In this document: in pieces, positions 22,859 through 31,879 of the stretch
How positions within the stretch are numbered: the first letter of the stretch is position 1
How the letters are laid out: the number at the start of each line of letters is the position of its first letter
DNA from: an uncultured Fibrobacter sp.
GTDB taxonomy: Bacteria > Fibrobacterota > Fibrobacteria > Fibrobacterales > Fibrobacteraceae
DNA: 64,000 nucleotides
Reading direction: 5' to 3'
Assembly: GCA_946408125.1 (NCBI GenBank)
Contig: CAMJQW010000006.1
Coordinates: forward strand, 21,463-85,462
The notes under the pieces: generated by a model
Databases searched by the model: none
Seen by the model: the letters and a program-made list of their open reading frames with translations, nothing else
What the model was told of the DNA's origin: nothing
Program-made: the position numbers and the translations under genes

Positions 22859-24099
22859 TGAAAAAGCTATTTGGAATTATTCTTTGCTTTGTTGCTTTCT
22901 CTTCGGCATCCATGATTGGTCTGGATGCGCTCGGCGAAGAACAGACCCTGGGCGGAATGGCGTCCATGGCCGGCCGCGGCTATGCGGGTAGCGCCAAGAC
23001 GGGCGAGGCTGAAGGTATTTCCCTGATGAACCCGGCCCGTATCGCGTTTGACACGAAGGTCGTGTTCAACGTCAACTTCCTGATGGAATTCCTTTCCATC
23101 GAGCACAGCAACACCTATTATTCCACGAACTCGATCACCATCCCGTCGTTCAACCTGTCGTTCCCGATGGGCAATTACGGCGCCCTTGGCCTTTCGCTCT
23201 GGCAGCGCTATTCCTCTACGCTGGATGTCGAAGCGGATGATTCCTCGAGCGTGATTAACGCGAAGATGAAATACCAGAGCAGCGTGTACGAGGTGGTTCC
23301 GAGCTATGCGGTTCGCGTCCCGTATCTCCGTAACTTCTCGCTGGGCGGTTCTGCGCACTTCGTGATGGGCAATACCGAAAGGAGCCTCTCTCTCGGTCCC
23401 GACAACAGCGGCGTTTCTAAGAAGGATTACTGGGCGACGAACAACTCGAAGATTACGGACTATGTCGACGGTACTTGGGAAGTCAAGAACCATCCGGCCT
23501 ACTATTCCTTTGCGCTGCAGTACCGTGGCCGTCAGTCGTCGTACTACTTCTCTTACACGACCCCGCACACGCTTGAAAATAAGCTGAACTACAACTTCCG
23601 CTTCAGCGAAATCGATACGCTTGCCCCGACGAAGTACACCCGCGAAATTGACGTGCCCATGACTCTTGCGACCGGTATGAACTTTCGCTTCAAGAAGCGC
23701 AACAACGTGATGCTCGACTTGCAGTGGCGTTCCTGGGACGACGATGTGGAAAACATCGGCAGGAGCTTCGACATGGATCAGTTTACCGATACCCAGAACG
23801 ACATTCTCCTCGCCGCGGGTTTCCAGCGCGACGGCAGCCCGCTGTTCTACGACAAATACTGGGACCGCATCACCTACCGCTGCGGCGGCTGGTACAAGGG
23901 CTGGTATGTGGAGAACGCTCACGAGCTGGGCGGTTCCATCGGCGCGGGATTCCCGCTTGGCCACAAGGGGACCACGGTTGATTTGGCTATTCAGGGCGGA
24001 AAGCGATTTGTGGATGATGGCCATAGCTGGGAAGAGACGTTTATCGGTCTCAGGCTCGGCCTGATGGGCATCGGCAACTGGGGCTCGACGGCCCGATAA
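22858..24099 (+). CDS. Putative outer-membrane beta-barrel protein
   Basis: 413 residues with a signal peptide (MKKLFGIILCFVAFSSA). The mature part begins with a Gly/Ala-rich segment and LMNPARIAFDTKVVFNVNF, like the NPA motif at the start of FadL/PorV-type barrels. Amphipathic strands rich in Tyr, Trp and Ser follow (YGALGLSLWQRYSS, YYFSYTTPHTL, NNVMLDLQWRSW), and the last strands end LRLGLMGIGNWGSTAR. A FadL/PorV-like barrel or an outer-membrane assembly component is inferred; PorV would fit the T9SS known from Fibrobacter, but this is not shown here. Coupled to the lipoprotein gene upstream by a one-base overlap. Confidence 0.7.
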   Translation: MKKLFGIILCFVAFSSASMIGLDALGEEQTLGGMASMAGRGYAGSAKTGEAEGISLMNPARIAFDTKVVFNVNFLMEFLSIEHSNTYYSTNSITIPSFNLSFPMGNYGALGLSLWQRYSSTLDVEADDSSSVINAKMKYQSSVYEVVPSYAVRVPYLRNFSLGGSAHFVMGNTERSLSLGPDNSGVSKKDYWATNNSKITDYVDGTWEVKNHPAYYSFALQYRGRQSSYYFSYTTPHTLENKLNYNFRFSEIDTLAPTKYTREIDVPMTLATGMNFRFKKRNNVMLDLQWRSWDDDVENIGRSFDMDQFTDTQNDILLAAGFQRDGSPLFYDKYWDRITYRCGGWYKGWYVENAHELGGSIGAGFPLGHKGTTVDLAIQGGKRFVDDGHSWEETFIGLRLGLMGIGNWGSTAR

Positions 24100-24120
24100 G
24101 TTTTTTTGAAGGAGGCTATG

Positions 24121-25263
24121 ATGGCTACTACCAAGAAGAAATCTGCTCCGGCGGCAAAGACTGCGACCGCCAAGGCGAAATCCGCAGTGAAGGCGACGAC
24201 GGCCAAGGTCAAAACGGCCGTGAAGAAAGTGGAGAAGAAGGTCGAGAAGACCGTCTCCAAGATTGTGGCGAAGAAGTCCGCTGCGACGGCAAAGAAAGCC
24301 GTGGCACCGAAGAAGGCTCCGGTAGCGAAAGCCGCGCCGAAGGCCGCTCCGAGGGCGAAGTCTGCCCCGAAGGCATCCGAACAGACCGATGTGACTGTAA
24401 AGTCCACGGCGAAGAGGCCCGCGAAGGTCGTGTCCAAGGCTTCGTCGGTCAAGGCGGCCGCAAAGCCCGTGACCAAGAGCTCTTCTCTGGCCCAGTCCTT
24501 TGATCCGGAATACCTGGTGCTCATGCAGAAGGATCCGAACTGGATGCAGGCTTTCTGGGAAGTTTCCGAAAAGAGAATCAAGAATGCCAAGAAGGGCAAG
24601 GGCAAGCTCGTGCTTCGCCTGTTCGACGTTTCGGGTGACCTTACCGTGAAGCGCGCCAAGAAGAGAAAGTTCCGCGATATCGTGGTGCCTGCCGATGCTC
24701 GCAGCTGGTATGTGGAAAACAAGGCTTCCGACTCTACGGTTGCCGTGCTCGGCTTTGCGCAGGGCAAGAACTTTATGCCGCTCGTCGAATCCGTTCCGGT
24801 GCAGCCGTACTCTCCGGAAGGCTCCGACGTGAATGTCGATGACGTGTTCGTACGCGCCTCCCTCGGCGGCGCCGCCATGGGCGGCTTCGGCAGCTCGGGC
24901 CTTTCCAGCATGTCAGCCAAGAACTGGCTTGAATCGCTTTCCAGCTCGTCGGGTTCCATGTTCTCCGGCGCGCTCTCTAGCGCTGCCCTCAAGAGCAACA
25001 AGCTTGAACTCCCGAAGGATTCCGTGAACTACGGCAAGGATTTCTTCCTGTGGGTCAAGACCCGCCTGATCGTTTACGGCGGCACGCGTCCCGACGCTCA
25101 CCTCCAGGTGCGTGGCGAACCGTTCCCGCTGAACCCGGATGGCACCTTCAGCTTCGAAGAAGACCTGCCGGATTCCACGAAGATCATCCCGGTGTTCGCG
25201 ACCGACAAGGATGGCGATTTCCCGACGACGATTGTTCCGATTGTCGTGAAGCGCACCGAGTAA
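24121..25263 (+). CDS. DUF4912 protein with histone H1-like Lys/Ala-rich N terminus
   Basis: 380 residues from the ATG at 24121, 6 nt after AGGAGG; an ATG just before and a TTG at 24106 are alternatives. Residues 1-125 are a low-complexity Lys/Ala tract (KSAPAAKTATAKAK-type repeats), resembling histone H1/AlgP tails and likely disordered and nucleic-acid- or polyanion-binding. Residues about 130-240 match DUF4912 (LVLMQKDPNWMQAFWEVSE, then KLVLRLFDVSG). DUF4912 genes often sit beside GH57 glucan-branching enzymes, as here, suggesting a part in glycogen metabolism. The precise function is unknown. Confidence 0.8.
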   Translation: MATTKKKSAPAAKTATAKAKSAVKATTAKVKTAVKKVEKKVEKTVSKIVAKKSAATAKKAVAPKKAPVAKAAPKAAPRAKSAPKASEQTDVTVKSTAKRPAKVVSKASSVKAAAKPVTKSSSLAQSFDPEYLVLMQKDPNWMQAFWEVSEKRIKNAKKGKGKLVLRLFDVSGDLTVKRAKKRKFRDIVVPADARSWYVENKASDSTVAVLGFAQGKNFMPLVESVPVQPYSPEGSDVNVDDVFVRASLGGAAMGGFGSSGLSSMSAKNWLESLSSSSGSMFSGALSSAALKSNKLELPKDSVNYGKDFFLWVKTRLIVYGGTRPDAHLQVRGEPFPLNPDGTFSFEEDLPDSTKIIPVFATDKDGDFPTTIVPIVVKRTE

Positions 25264-25291
25264 TCCCGCTTTAATTGGCCCCGAGGACGAG

Positions 25292-26926
25292 ATGTCTGCG
25301 CCCGGCAAGATACACCTGCTGTTGCATGCGCACCTGCCGTTTGTGCGCGAGCCCTCATACGACCGGTTCCTTGAAGAGAACTGGTTCTTCGAGGCTATGG
25401 CGGAAACGTACCTGCCGATTGTACAGATGCTGTGGCGCTTGCATGAGCGTGGCGTTCCCGGAACGCTCAACCTGAGCGTGTCCTCGTCGCTTTTGGCGAT
25501 GCTTACGGACGGACTCCTGCTCCAGAAATTTACCCGCCACCTTCACAAGCAGGCGGAGCTTTTGCAGAAAGAGAAGAAACTCAACCGCGGAAACGATGAA
25601 GTCATGACGGTCGTGGAATTTTATGCCCGTCGCCAGGATGCCCTGATAGATTTTTGGGAAAGCGTGTGTGCATGCGAAATTGTCCCGGCCTTCAAGCGCC
25701 TTGAAGAAGTCGGCAAGCTCTCGCTTCTCACTTGCGTGGGCACGCACCCGTTCTTGCCCGCGTACCAGTCCGATCCCGAGGCCGTGCGCCTGCAGCTCGG
25801 CGTCACGGTGCGTGCATTCGAAGAAGCGTTCGGACGTAGGCCCCGCGGGCTTTGGCTGCCGGAATGCGGTTTCTACGAAGGTCTTGACTCCATTCTCGCC
25901 GAATTCGGTTTCGAGTATTTCTTCGTCGAGACCCATGGCGTGCTTTTGGCAAAGCCCGCGCCCAAATACGGAGTATTTGCGCCAATAAAGACCCCTGCGG
26001 GGCTTTATTGCATGGGCCGCGAGCAGAGCAGTTCCATGGAAGTCTGGAGCCGCCGTACAGGCTACCCGGGCCATCCCGAATACCGCGAATTCTTCAAGGA
26101 CATCGCCTACGAGCGCGACCGCAACTATCTGGGTGAATACTTCATGGCCGGTGAAACGGCTATCGAGACGGGCCTCAAGTACTGCCGTATCACCGGCAGC
26201 GAGGACAAGCAGATTTACCGCCCGTGGAACGCGATGCGCCTCGCCGAAGACCACGCGCGACTCTTTGTCGCGAACCGCGAGGCGACCGTCACGGATCTCT
26301 TGCCCAAGATGGAAGGCAACAAGGTCTCCATCCTGTGCCCCTACGATGCGGAACTCTTTGGACACTGGTGGTTCGAAGGTCCCGAATTCATCGAGCGCAT
26401 GTTCGAACGCGCCGCCAGCTCCGGCACGGTCGAAATGGCCTCGGTGGAACAGACGATTGATGAACAGAAGTCTCGCGAAGCGGCCGAGCCTGCGCTGGCT
26501 CAAACACGCCGCCCCGCATTCTCGTCGTGGGGTGAAGGCGGCTTTGGCGAAGTCTGGATGAACGACGAAGTCAGCTGGGAATACCCGCTGTTCTTCCGCA
26601 TGCGTGCCATGCAAAAGAGCCTCAAGACCGCCCTCGCGAAATCCCGCAAGAACGCAAAGCTTTATGCGCTCGGCCGCCGCTATCTGGCGCAGGTCGCGCG
26701 CGAAGTCCTCTTGTTCCAGGCTTCGGACTGGGCATTCATGATCCACAACAAGTCCGCTGCGGACTACGCGCGCTCCCGCTTGAACGAGCACTCCCGCAAT
26801 GTGGAATCGCTGTATGCATCCGCCACGGCGGCACTCTCGGGCATCGTGAAGCGCCCCGACACGTCCCTGCTCCAGGAACTCGAAAATAAGGACAATCTTT
26901 TCCCCTGGATCGGGGAGATGCTTTAA
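25292..26926 (+). CDS. GH57 1,4-alpha-glucan branching enzyme-like protein
   Basis: 544 residues. GH57 branching enzymes move an alpha-1,4 glucan segment to an alpha-1,6 position in glycogen. Seen: HLLLHAHLPFVR (HxHLP motif) at the N terminus, GLWLPECGFYEG with the presumed nucleophile Glu (about residue 190), SILCPYDAELFGHWWFEGPEF with the presumed acid/base Asp (about 350), and a C-terminal DUF1957-type helical domain with SSWGEGGFGEVWMN. GAGGACGAG precedes the ATG. It lies 28 nt after the DUF4912 gene, likely in the same operon. Confidence 0.88.
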   Translation: MSAPGKIHLLLHAHLPFVREPSYDRFLEENWFFEAMAETYLPIVQMLWRLHERGVPGTLNLSVSSSLLAMLTDGLLLQKFTRHLHKQAELLQKEKKLNRGNDEVMTVVEFYARRQDALIDFWESVCACEIVPAFKRLEEVGKLSLLTCVGTHPFLPAYQSDPEAVRLQLGVTVRAFEEAFGRRPRGLWLPECGFYEGLDSILAEFGFEYFFVETHGVLLAKPAPKYGVFAPIKTPAGLYCMGREQSSSMEVWSRRTGYPGHPEYREFFKDIAYERDRNYLGEYFMAGETAIETGLKYCRITGSEDKQIYRPWNAMRLAEDHARLFVANREATVTDLLPKMEGNKVSILCPYDAELFGHWWFEGPEFIERMFERAASSGTVEMASVEQTIDEQKSREAAEPALAQTRRPAFSSWGEGGFGEVWMNDEVSWEYPLFFRMRAMQKSLKTALAKSRKNAKLYALGRRYLAQVAREVLLFQASDWAFMIHNKSAADYARSRLNEHSRNVESLYASATAALSGIVKRPDTSLLQELENKDNLFPWIGEML

Positions 26927-26934
26927 GACACGAC

Positions 26935-28595
26935 CTAGTACACAATCAGGAATTTTTCGGTCTTGCCGCTTGCGCCTGCGCGGAAGCGGTACACGCCCGG
27001 CTTCATCTTGTCCATGACGGTAGCTTCGTCAATGCAGTGAGTGGTGTGCGTGTATTTTTCGCGCATCACGAGGTCGCCGCGCGCATTCCTGATTTCAATA
27101 AACTTCTTGCTGAGCGGGAGCGGCGTAAAGCACAGGTTCCCTTTTCGCCACGGCGTCGGGAAGGCGCGTAGCGTGGAATCCTTCACGACCTCGGGAATGT
27201 GCTGGGTCTGCTCGAAACGGCTTAAAATCCAGAGGGTGGAATCGTATTGATTCGCCTTGACGCGGATGGAATCGAGCGATGCCGTGGTCGCGATGGGGTA
27301 GAAGGTCGCCTTCCCGTTCTTGTACTGGGCGACGCTTGCCTTCCCGATGAAATCGCTCAAATCGAGGTCCGCCTCGTTATAGAACTTGTAGGCGAAATTG
27401 TCCAGTTCCGGCTTTGTGCTTTTGGCCGGGAATACGGAAATATCGGGCCAGAGCGATTCGTCGGCTCCGATCCAGCGGCTCGTATCGGCAAACGCGCTGC
27501 GTGCGCCCGCAAGCGACAGGCGCTCCGCGAAATCGTGGAAGATGCTGTCCGGCGATGCCTTTTGCGCCGTGATGACATCGGAGAGCTGCGCGGTGAACGT
27601 CTTGGACGGCTTCTTTTCGAAACCTTCCCAGATTTTCTTGTCGAAATCGTGCCTGAAATGATTGTACAGGTGGATGTAGAGGATTCCCGCGCCGTAGGAA
27701 GTCCGCATCTTGTCGATGGCCACGCCCGAGTTGCTCAGCAGCGGTGAAATGTAGGCGATGTAGTCGTTGACATCGGGAGCCGTAACTTCTTCGACGCCCG
27801 AAGCGGAAGCCTCGAGCCAGAAGGAATAGAAATTACTGTAGTTGATGTAGCGCAGCTGCACGGCATGGTAAAGCTCGTGAAACGCCGTCACGCGGATTCC
27901 CTTGGCCCATTCCTTCGAATAGTCAACAGCCCTCGTCGTGTAGGTAGTCACGGGCGAATCGGCGACCTTGTATTCGCAGGCCTTGCCGTCCACGTCGATG
28001 GAAGCGGTGGAGGCGCTCTTCGACGAGTACTTGAAATCGTTGTCGTAAAGGATCTGCGTCTTGTACACATCGGCGCCCGTCGCGGGCAGCGTAATCCCGA
28101 AACATCCATCCTGGCAGCTTCCGGCCAGGACATATCCGGGATTGCGGACCTTCAAAAGGTCAATCACCTCGACGGCGTAGAGCCCCTTGTCCACGGGCTT
28201 CTGGTAATGGTGCGTGATGTTGTCGGATTCCGGAGCGCGCATGCCCATCTTGGTCACGTGGAAATTCCACGCCTTCTCGAGATCCTCCGCGATGCTGTCG
28301 ACGAACTGCCTGGTCGTCGCGTGCACGCCATCCAGCGTGTAGAAAATCTCGAAGTGGTCCGTCTTTTTCGTGTACACGGAATCGTAGAAAGCTTCGGGCT
28401 CGCAGGCGTCCCTGCTTGTCTGTGCCGCGACCTTCATGGCAGAAGCGTTGCGCAGGTTGTTTAAGACCTGCATGGTCCCGCAGTGGCGATCAGCTTCCAT
28501 ATGGGGCGCGCCGGCGTCGGCTCCCGCGAGCGACGGGATTGCCAGTATGCAAGCAACGCACAGGCGGGCGAGCAGGTTCTTGGCCGCGTGCGCGA
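26935..28595 (-). other. Secreted gluzincin-type metallopeptidase moiety, likely once a separate gene
   Basis: Covers about residues 597-1149 of the fused frame. A basic n-region (HAAKNLLAR), a hydrophobic core (LCVACILAIPSLAG) and an ADA site form a convincing signal peptide. HELYH with Glu858 18 residues after the second His fits a gluzincin zinc site (HExxH...E). The C terminus (FPTPWRKGN, then IRNARGDLV, KPGVYRFR and EKFLIVY) resembles T9SS type A sorting domains. An ATG at 28601 lies in another frame just before the signal peptide, which suggests a frameshift between 28601 and about 28580. Confidence 0.6.
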
Positions 28596-30384
28596 CGCCA
28601 TCGCTGACCGAGAGTGGTTTCTGGTGGTGCGCCTTGATGCGCGCATCCACGATGAGCGGCGCGTCGACCGCCCAATGCTTGTTGATAAAGCGTTCGCCGA
28701 CGCCGTGCAGGTCCTGCGCCGGGTCCGAGCGCGTGAAAGTCATCCACAAGAAGTCCGCGAGTCCCCGCTTGTCCCCGGCGCAGATGCTTTGCGTATCGTC
28801 CACGACGCTTACCCACGGGTAGTTTTCGCGGTATTCCCAGCGGGCGAAAGATTCCCGCAGGGAATCGAAGTCTGCTGGGGAATGTTCTGCGCCGCCGCTC
28901 CACTGCACCGCAAGCACGCCCTTCATGGCGATTTTCGGGTTTGCAAATTTCTCGGGCAGCTTAAGCGTAGTCAAATCGGAGTCATCGCGGCGCAGTTCCC
29001 GACGGGGCTTGCCCGCGGCCACCATCACCAGTTTGGAGCCGTGGTTGAGCGAGGTTCCGGAATAGTCGAGCGTGTCGATGGTGGTCGCGGTCTGCAGGTG
29101 CAGATCGCGCGCGAAGTCGACCCTTTCAAGCATGTGAGCGAAGAATCCCGGCACGTCGTTCACGTCGAGCGAGGGGTCGTCTTCGCGTGCGGCAAGCATC
29201 AGGTACTTGGTGAGGCTCACCTGGTTGAATCCGAGCAGCGCGTTCGCGGTCTTCAAGAGCTCCATCGGCTCGCGCTCCGCATCGCTTGCGAAAGGCCTGA
29301 AACGCTCGCTCCCGATGGCGAGGCACAGCGGGTGCACTCCCGCTTCGTCCACGGCATGCACCGCATGCACTCCCGGAAGCGACGTGGGAACCATCGGCCG
29401 CGTAATCTCGTGGATGAAATCCCCGAATACCGTATCTTCTTTCGGGGGCCTCCCGACGGCGGTGAAGGGGTAGATGGCGTTCTTCTTGCAGAGCACCTTC
29501 TTGACTTTCAGGTAAGGAAAATCGTGCTTTCCGGAGTAATAGCCGATGTGGTCGCCGAACGGGCCTTCGGGCTTTAAATCCGGAGCCACTTCGCCCAAGA
29601 TGCAGAATTCCGCATCGCTCGAGACGAGGTAGCCGTCATGTTCGAAATAGCGGAAACGCTTTCCGGAAAGCATCCCGGCGAGCGTGAGTTCCGAAAGGCT
29701 CGCCGGCATGGGCGTCACCGCTGCGACGGTATCGGCGGGGGAGCCGCCGATGAAGATGCTCACCTTGAGCGGCCTGCCTTCTTCGATGGCCTTCTGGTGG
29801 TGAGCCGCGATATCGCGGTTGATCTGGTAATGCAGCCCGCATTCGTCGGGTGCGTACTCGTTTCCGGATATCTGGATGCGGTACATCCCCAGGTTTGTCT
29901 TCAGGATACCACCCTTCCCGCAGGGGCGCGTGGCCACCTGCGGAAGCGTGATGAATGCCCCGCCGTCCTCGGGCCAGCTCACGATCTGCGGGAGGTCCGC
30001 AAGCGTGCATTCCTCGAAATCCTTGATGCTTCCGGAGCGCTTGGGGAGCGCTTTCAAGCCTGTCAATCCCGCACGGATGAGCTTTGCGGGGCTTGCGCAC
30101 CGGAAAAACCGTATGGGGTTGGATTTAAAGTCTACCGCGACCTTGGTGGATTCCAGTGTGTCGCGGAACAGAAATTCCATGCGTTCCTTTGTACCAAATA
30201 GGTTCGCTACCGCCTGGAACCTGCATCCCTTCACTTTCTCGAACAGGATGGCGGGCCCGCCGCATTCGTAGGCCTGCCTTGCGATTTCGGCCATCTCGAG
30301 GTACGGGTCGACCTCGTCGCGGATGCGCTTGAGCATGCCTGCGCGTTCCAAATCCTGCAGAGCCTGTCTGAGATTGCGGTTCAT
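26935..30384 (-). CDS. UbiD-family decarboxylase continuous in frame with a secreted metallopeptidase
   Basis: One open frame of 1149 residues. Residues 1 to about 590 are a UbiD-family decarboxylase (prenylated-FMN dependent; quinone or menaquinone synthesis): LRQALQDLERAGML, NRDIAAHHQKA, FIGGSPAD, PEGPFGDHIGYYSG and SDAEREPMELLK are family motifs. At about 598-622 comes a stretch like a signal peptide, then a peptidase with HELYH (836-840) and Glu858. No stop and no ATG/GTG/TTG separates the halves at the junction. A cytosolic enzyme joined to an exported one is unlikely to work as one chain, so an indel, a sequence error or internal initiation is likely. Confidence 0.75.
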   Translation of the reverse strand: MNRNLRQALQDLERAGMLKRIRDEVDPYLEMAEIARQAYECGGPAILFEKVKGCRFQAVANLFGTKERMEFLFRDTLESTKVAVDFKSNPIRFFRCASPAKLIRAGLTGLKALPKRSGSIKDFEECTLADLPQIVSWPEDGGAFITLPQVATRPCGKGGILKTNLGMYRIQISGNEYAPDECGLHYQINRDIAAHHQKAIEEGRPLKVSIFIGGSPADTVAAVTPMPASLSELTLAGMLSGKRFRYFEHDGYLVSSDAEFCILGEVAPDLKPEGPFGDHIGYYSGKHDFPYLKVKKVLCKKNAIYPFTAVGRPPKEDTVFGDFIHEITRPMVPTSLPGVHAVHAVDEAGVHPLCLAIGSERFRPFASDAEREPMELLKTANALLGFNQVSLTKYLMLAAREDDPSLDVNDVPGFFAHMLERVDFARDLHLQTATTIDTLDYSGTSLNHGSKLVMVAAGKPRRELRRDDSDLTTLKLPEKFANPKIAMKGVLAVQWSGGAEHSPADFDSLRESFARWEYRENYPWVSVVDDTQSICAGDKRGLADFLWMTFTRSDPAQDLHGVGERFINKHWAVDAPLIVDARIKAHHQKPLSVSDGVAHAAKNLLARLCVACILAIPSLAGADAGAPHMEADRHCGTMQVLNNLRNASAMKVAAQTSRDACEPEAFYDSVYTKKTDHFEIFYTLDGVHATTRQFVDSIAEDLEKAWNFHVTKMGMRAPESDNITHHYQKPVDKGLYAVEVIDLLKVRNPGYVLAGSCQDGCFGITLPATGADVYKTQILYDNDFKYSSKSASTASIDVDGKACEYKVADSPVTTYTTRAVDYSKEWAKGIRVTAFHELYHAVQLRYINYSNFYSFWLEASASGVEEVTAPDVNDYIAYISPLLSNSGVAIDKMRTSYGAGILYIHLYNHFRHDFDKKIWEGFEKKPSKTFTAQLSDVITAQKASPDSIFHDFAERLSLAGARSAFADTSRWIGADESLWPDISVFPAKSTKPELDNFAYKFYNEADLDLSDFIGKASVAQYKNGKATFYPIATTASLDSIRVKANQYDSTLWILSRFEQTQHIPEVVKDSTLRAFPTPWRKGNLCFTPLPLSKKFIEIRNARGDLVMREKYTHTTHCIDEATVMDKMKPGVYRFRAGASGKTEKFLIVY

Positions 30385-30405
30385 AGAAACCCGGAGTCTG
30401 TCTGT

Positions 30406-30900
30406 TTAGCCTGCCGTGGCGCTCTGGTCCAGCGTTTCGAAAACCTGGGTCTTCTTCTGGGCTTCGACGGCGAGCACGATGTCGCGGGTGTCCTTGCGGG
30501 AATAGATCCCGTAAACGAGGTTCGCCTTCGCGATGATGTCGGCGAAGACTTCCTCGGGAATGGTCGTGAACCCCTGGAACGAGAATTCGTCGTAGCAGGC
30601 GGTCATGGTCCCTTCGGAAACGAACTGGTGGCTCGCGGTAAAGCCGCGGAACGGCCCTTCACCGAGGCGCACCGTCACCTTGTTGTCGGTGAAGGAACTG
30701 ATGACGCCCGTCCACTTGATTGCCTTGAATCCGCACTGGATATGGTAGTTCACGCTTGCTCCCGGAGCAAGTTCGCTTGGCAGCGTGTAGTGGAAGAGGG
30801 GCGTCTTGGAAATGGCCAGGTTCATCGGCGCGTAACGGAGAGTTTCCAGCACGTTGGGGAGGGAAAACTCTTGCCACGATGTTTGACTAAACTGTACCAT
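30406..30900 (-). CDS. SRPBCC (START/Bet v1-like) ligand-binding domain protein
   Basis: 164 residues, cytosolic. The order FHYTLPSELAPGASVNYHIQ, a W at IKWTGVISSF, GEGPFRGFTASHQFV and GTMTACYDEFSF follows SRPBCC proteins that bind hydrophobic ligands in a helix-grip fold. Ligand and role are unknown. The ATG is 6 nt from a TACATTTA box (30907-30914) and has no Shine-Dalgarno. It lies between the GT32-like gene and the UbiD frame on the same strand. Confidence 0.75.
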   Translation of the reverse strand: MVQFSQTSWQEFSLPNVLETLRYAPMNLAISKTPLFHYTLPSELAPGASVNYHIQCGFKAIKWTGVISSFTDNKVTVRLGEGPFRGFTASHQFVSEGTMTACYDEFSFQGFTTIPEEVFADIIAKANLVYGIYSRKDTRDIVLAVEAQKKTQVFETLDQSATAG

Positions 30901-30906
30901 ACGTTA

Positions 30907-30914
30907 TAAATGTA
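30907..30914 (-). promoter_or_regulatory. Putative -10-like box TACATTTA (minus strand)
   Basis: Fits TAnnTTT and lies 6 nt from the ATG of the SRPBCC gene at 30900; leaderless candidate. Confidence 0.4.
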
Positions 30915-30937
30915 GTAAAAAAGTAGGCGGTTAGACA

Positions 30938-31879
30938 CTATTTTTTCGGGGGCCCGACAACTTCCCTCGCGAGCGCGCTGAAGGCGGTCGTCGGGTGCTG
31001 TTCGACCCACTGCGCGGACACCTTCGTCTTGAGGAAACGCCCCTCGACGGAGTTGTACCAGTGCACGATTCGGGTGTCTCCCAAAATGAGCTTGTCTAAC
31101 TTGTTGCAGGTCTTCGGTTTAAACCAGTGCGCACTGATTTCGGGCCCGAGCGGGTAGAAGAAACTCGCCGGGAACACCGTCATGGACTCTGAACTCCTGT
31201 TGTGCGTGACGTTCTGCATCAGGCGCGTTCCCAGGCGGAAGCGCTTGAGCCGCTCCTTTTCGGGCATCGTCTTGATGTACTGGAAGGCGTCGTGGATGGT
31301 CGCGTTCCCGGGCTCGGCGCCGATGACCGCGTTGTTCACCGATGCGGAGAACCCGCGCTCGGCGATTCGGAACAGCTTGTAGCCGCCGGGCATGCGCGCG
31401 CAGAATTCACGGAAGGCGAACTGCAGACCGCAATAGATCCAGCGGAACGGGTTCACGCTTTTGAAGAGCCCCGCGGGCAGCGCCACGGGCTCCACGCCGA
31501 TGAAGCCTTCCAGCTCGAGCATGTCGTCGAACGGCTTCACCACGATCACGTCGGTATCGAGGTACACGCCGCCGTACTTGTACAGGAGCGCGAGCCTAAG
31601 CAGGTTCGCACGGCTAGCGGGAGCCTTGAGCGTATGGAACAGCTTGAGGCAGAGCCCGTCGTCGTTGAGCCCCTCGAAATGCGAATCCTTCACGGGAATC
31701 ACCTCGAGCCCCTCGATGTCCTTGATGAGTTCCCAGCCTTCGCCCTGCTGCTCCATGCCCTCGTGCACGAGCCAGATGGATTGCGGCTTCTGCACCTGGT
31801 ATGCGGAACGGATGGCGACACCCCCGCTCCAGGGGAACTTGGGACCGAGCCAGATGAATATGAGGCGGTTGGGAATCAT
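30938..31879 (-). CDS. GT32-like glycosyltransferase with DXD motif
   Basis: 313 residues. N-terminal IPNRLIFIWLGPKFPW and central ASRANLLRLALLYKYGGVYLDTDVIVVKP (about residues 88-116) match the sugar-binding DXD family (GT32 / capsular-type transferases), with YLDTD as the metal- and nucleotide-sugar-binding site. No membrane segment. Its ATG overlaps the stop of the GT4 gene (ATGA), so the two are translationally coupled and probably act on the same surface glycan. Donor and acceptor are unknown. Confidence 0.82.
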   Translation of the reverse strand: MIPNRLIFIWLGPKFPWSGGVAIRSAYQVQKPQSIWLVHEGMEQQGEGWELIKDIEGLEVIPVKDSHFEGLNDDGLCLKLFHTLKAPASRANLLRLALLYKYGGVYLDTDVIVVKPFDDMLELEGFIGVEPVALPAGLFKSVNPFRWIYCGLQFAFREFCARMPGGYKLFRIAERGFSASVNNAVIGAEPGNATIHDAFQYIKTMPEKERLKRFRLGTRLMQNVTHNRSSESMTVFPASFFYPLGPEISAHWFKPKTCNKLDKLILGDTRIVHWYNSVEGRFLKTKVSAQWVEQHPTTAFSALAREVVGPPKK

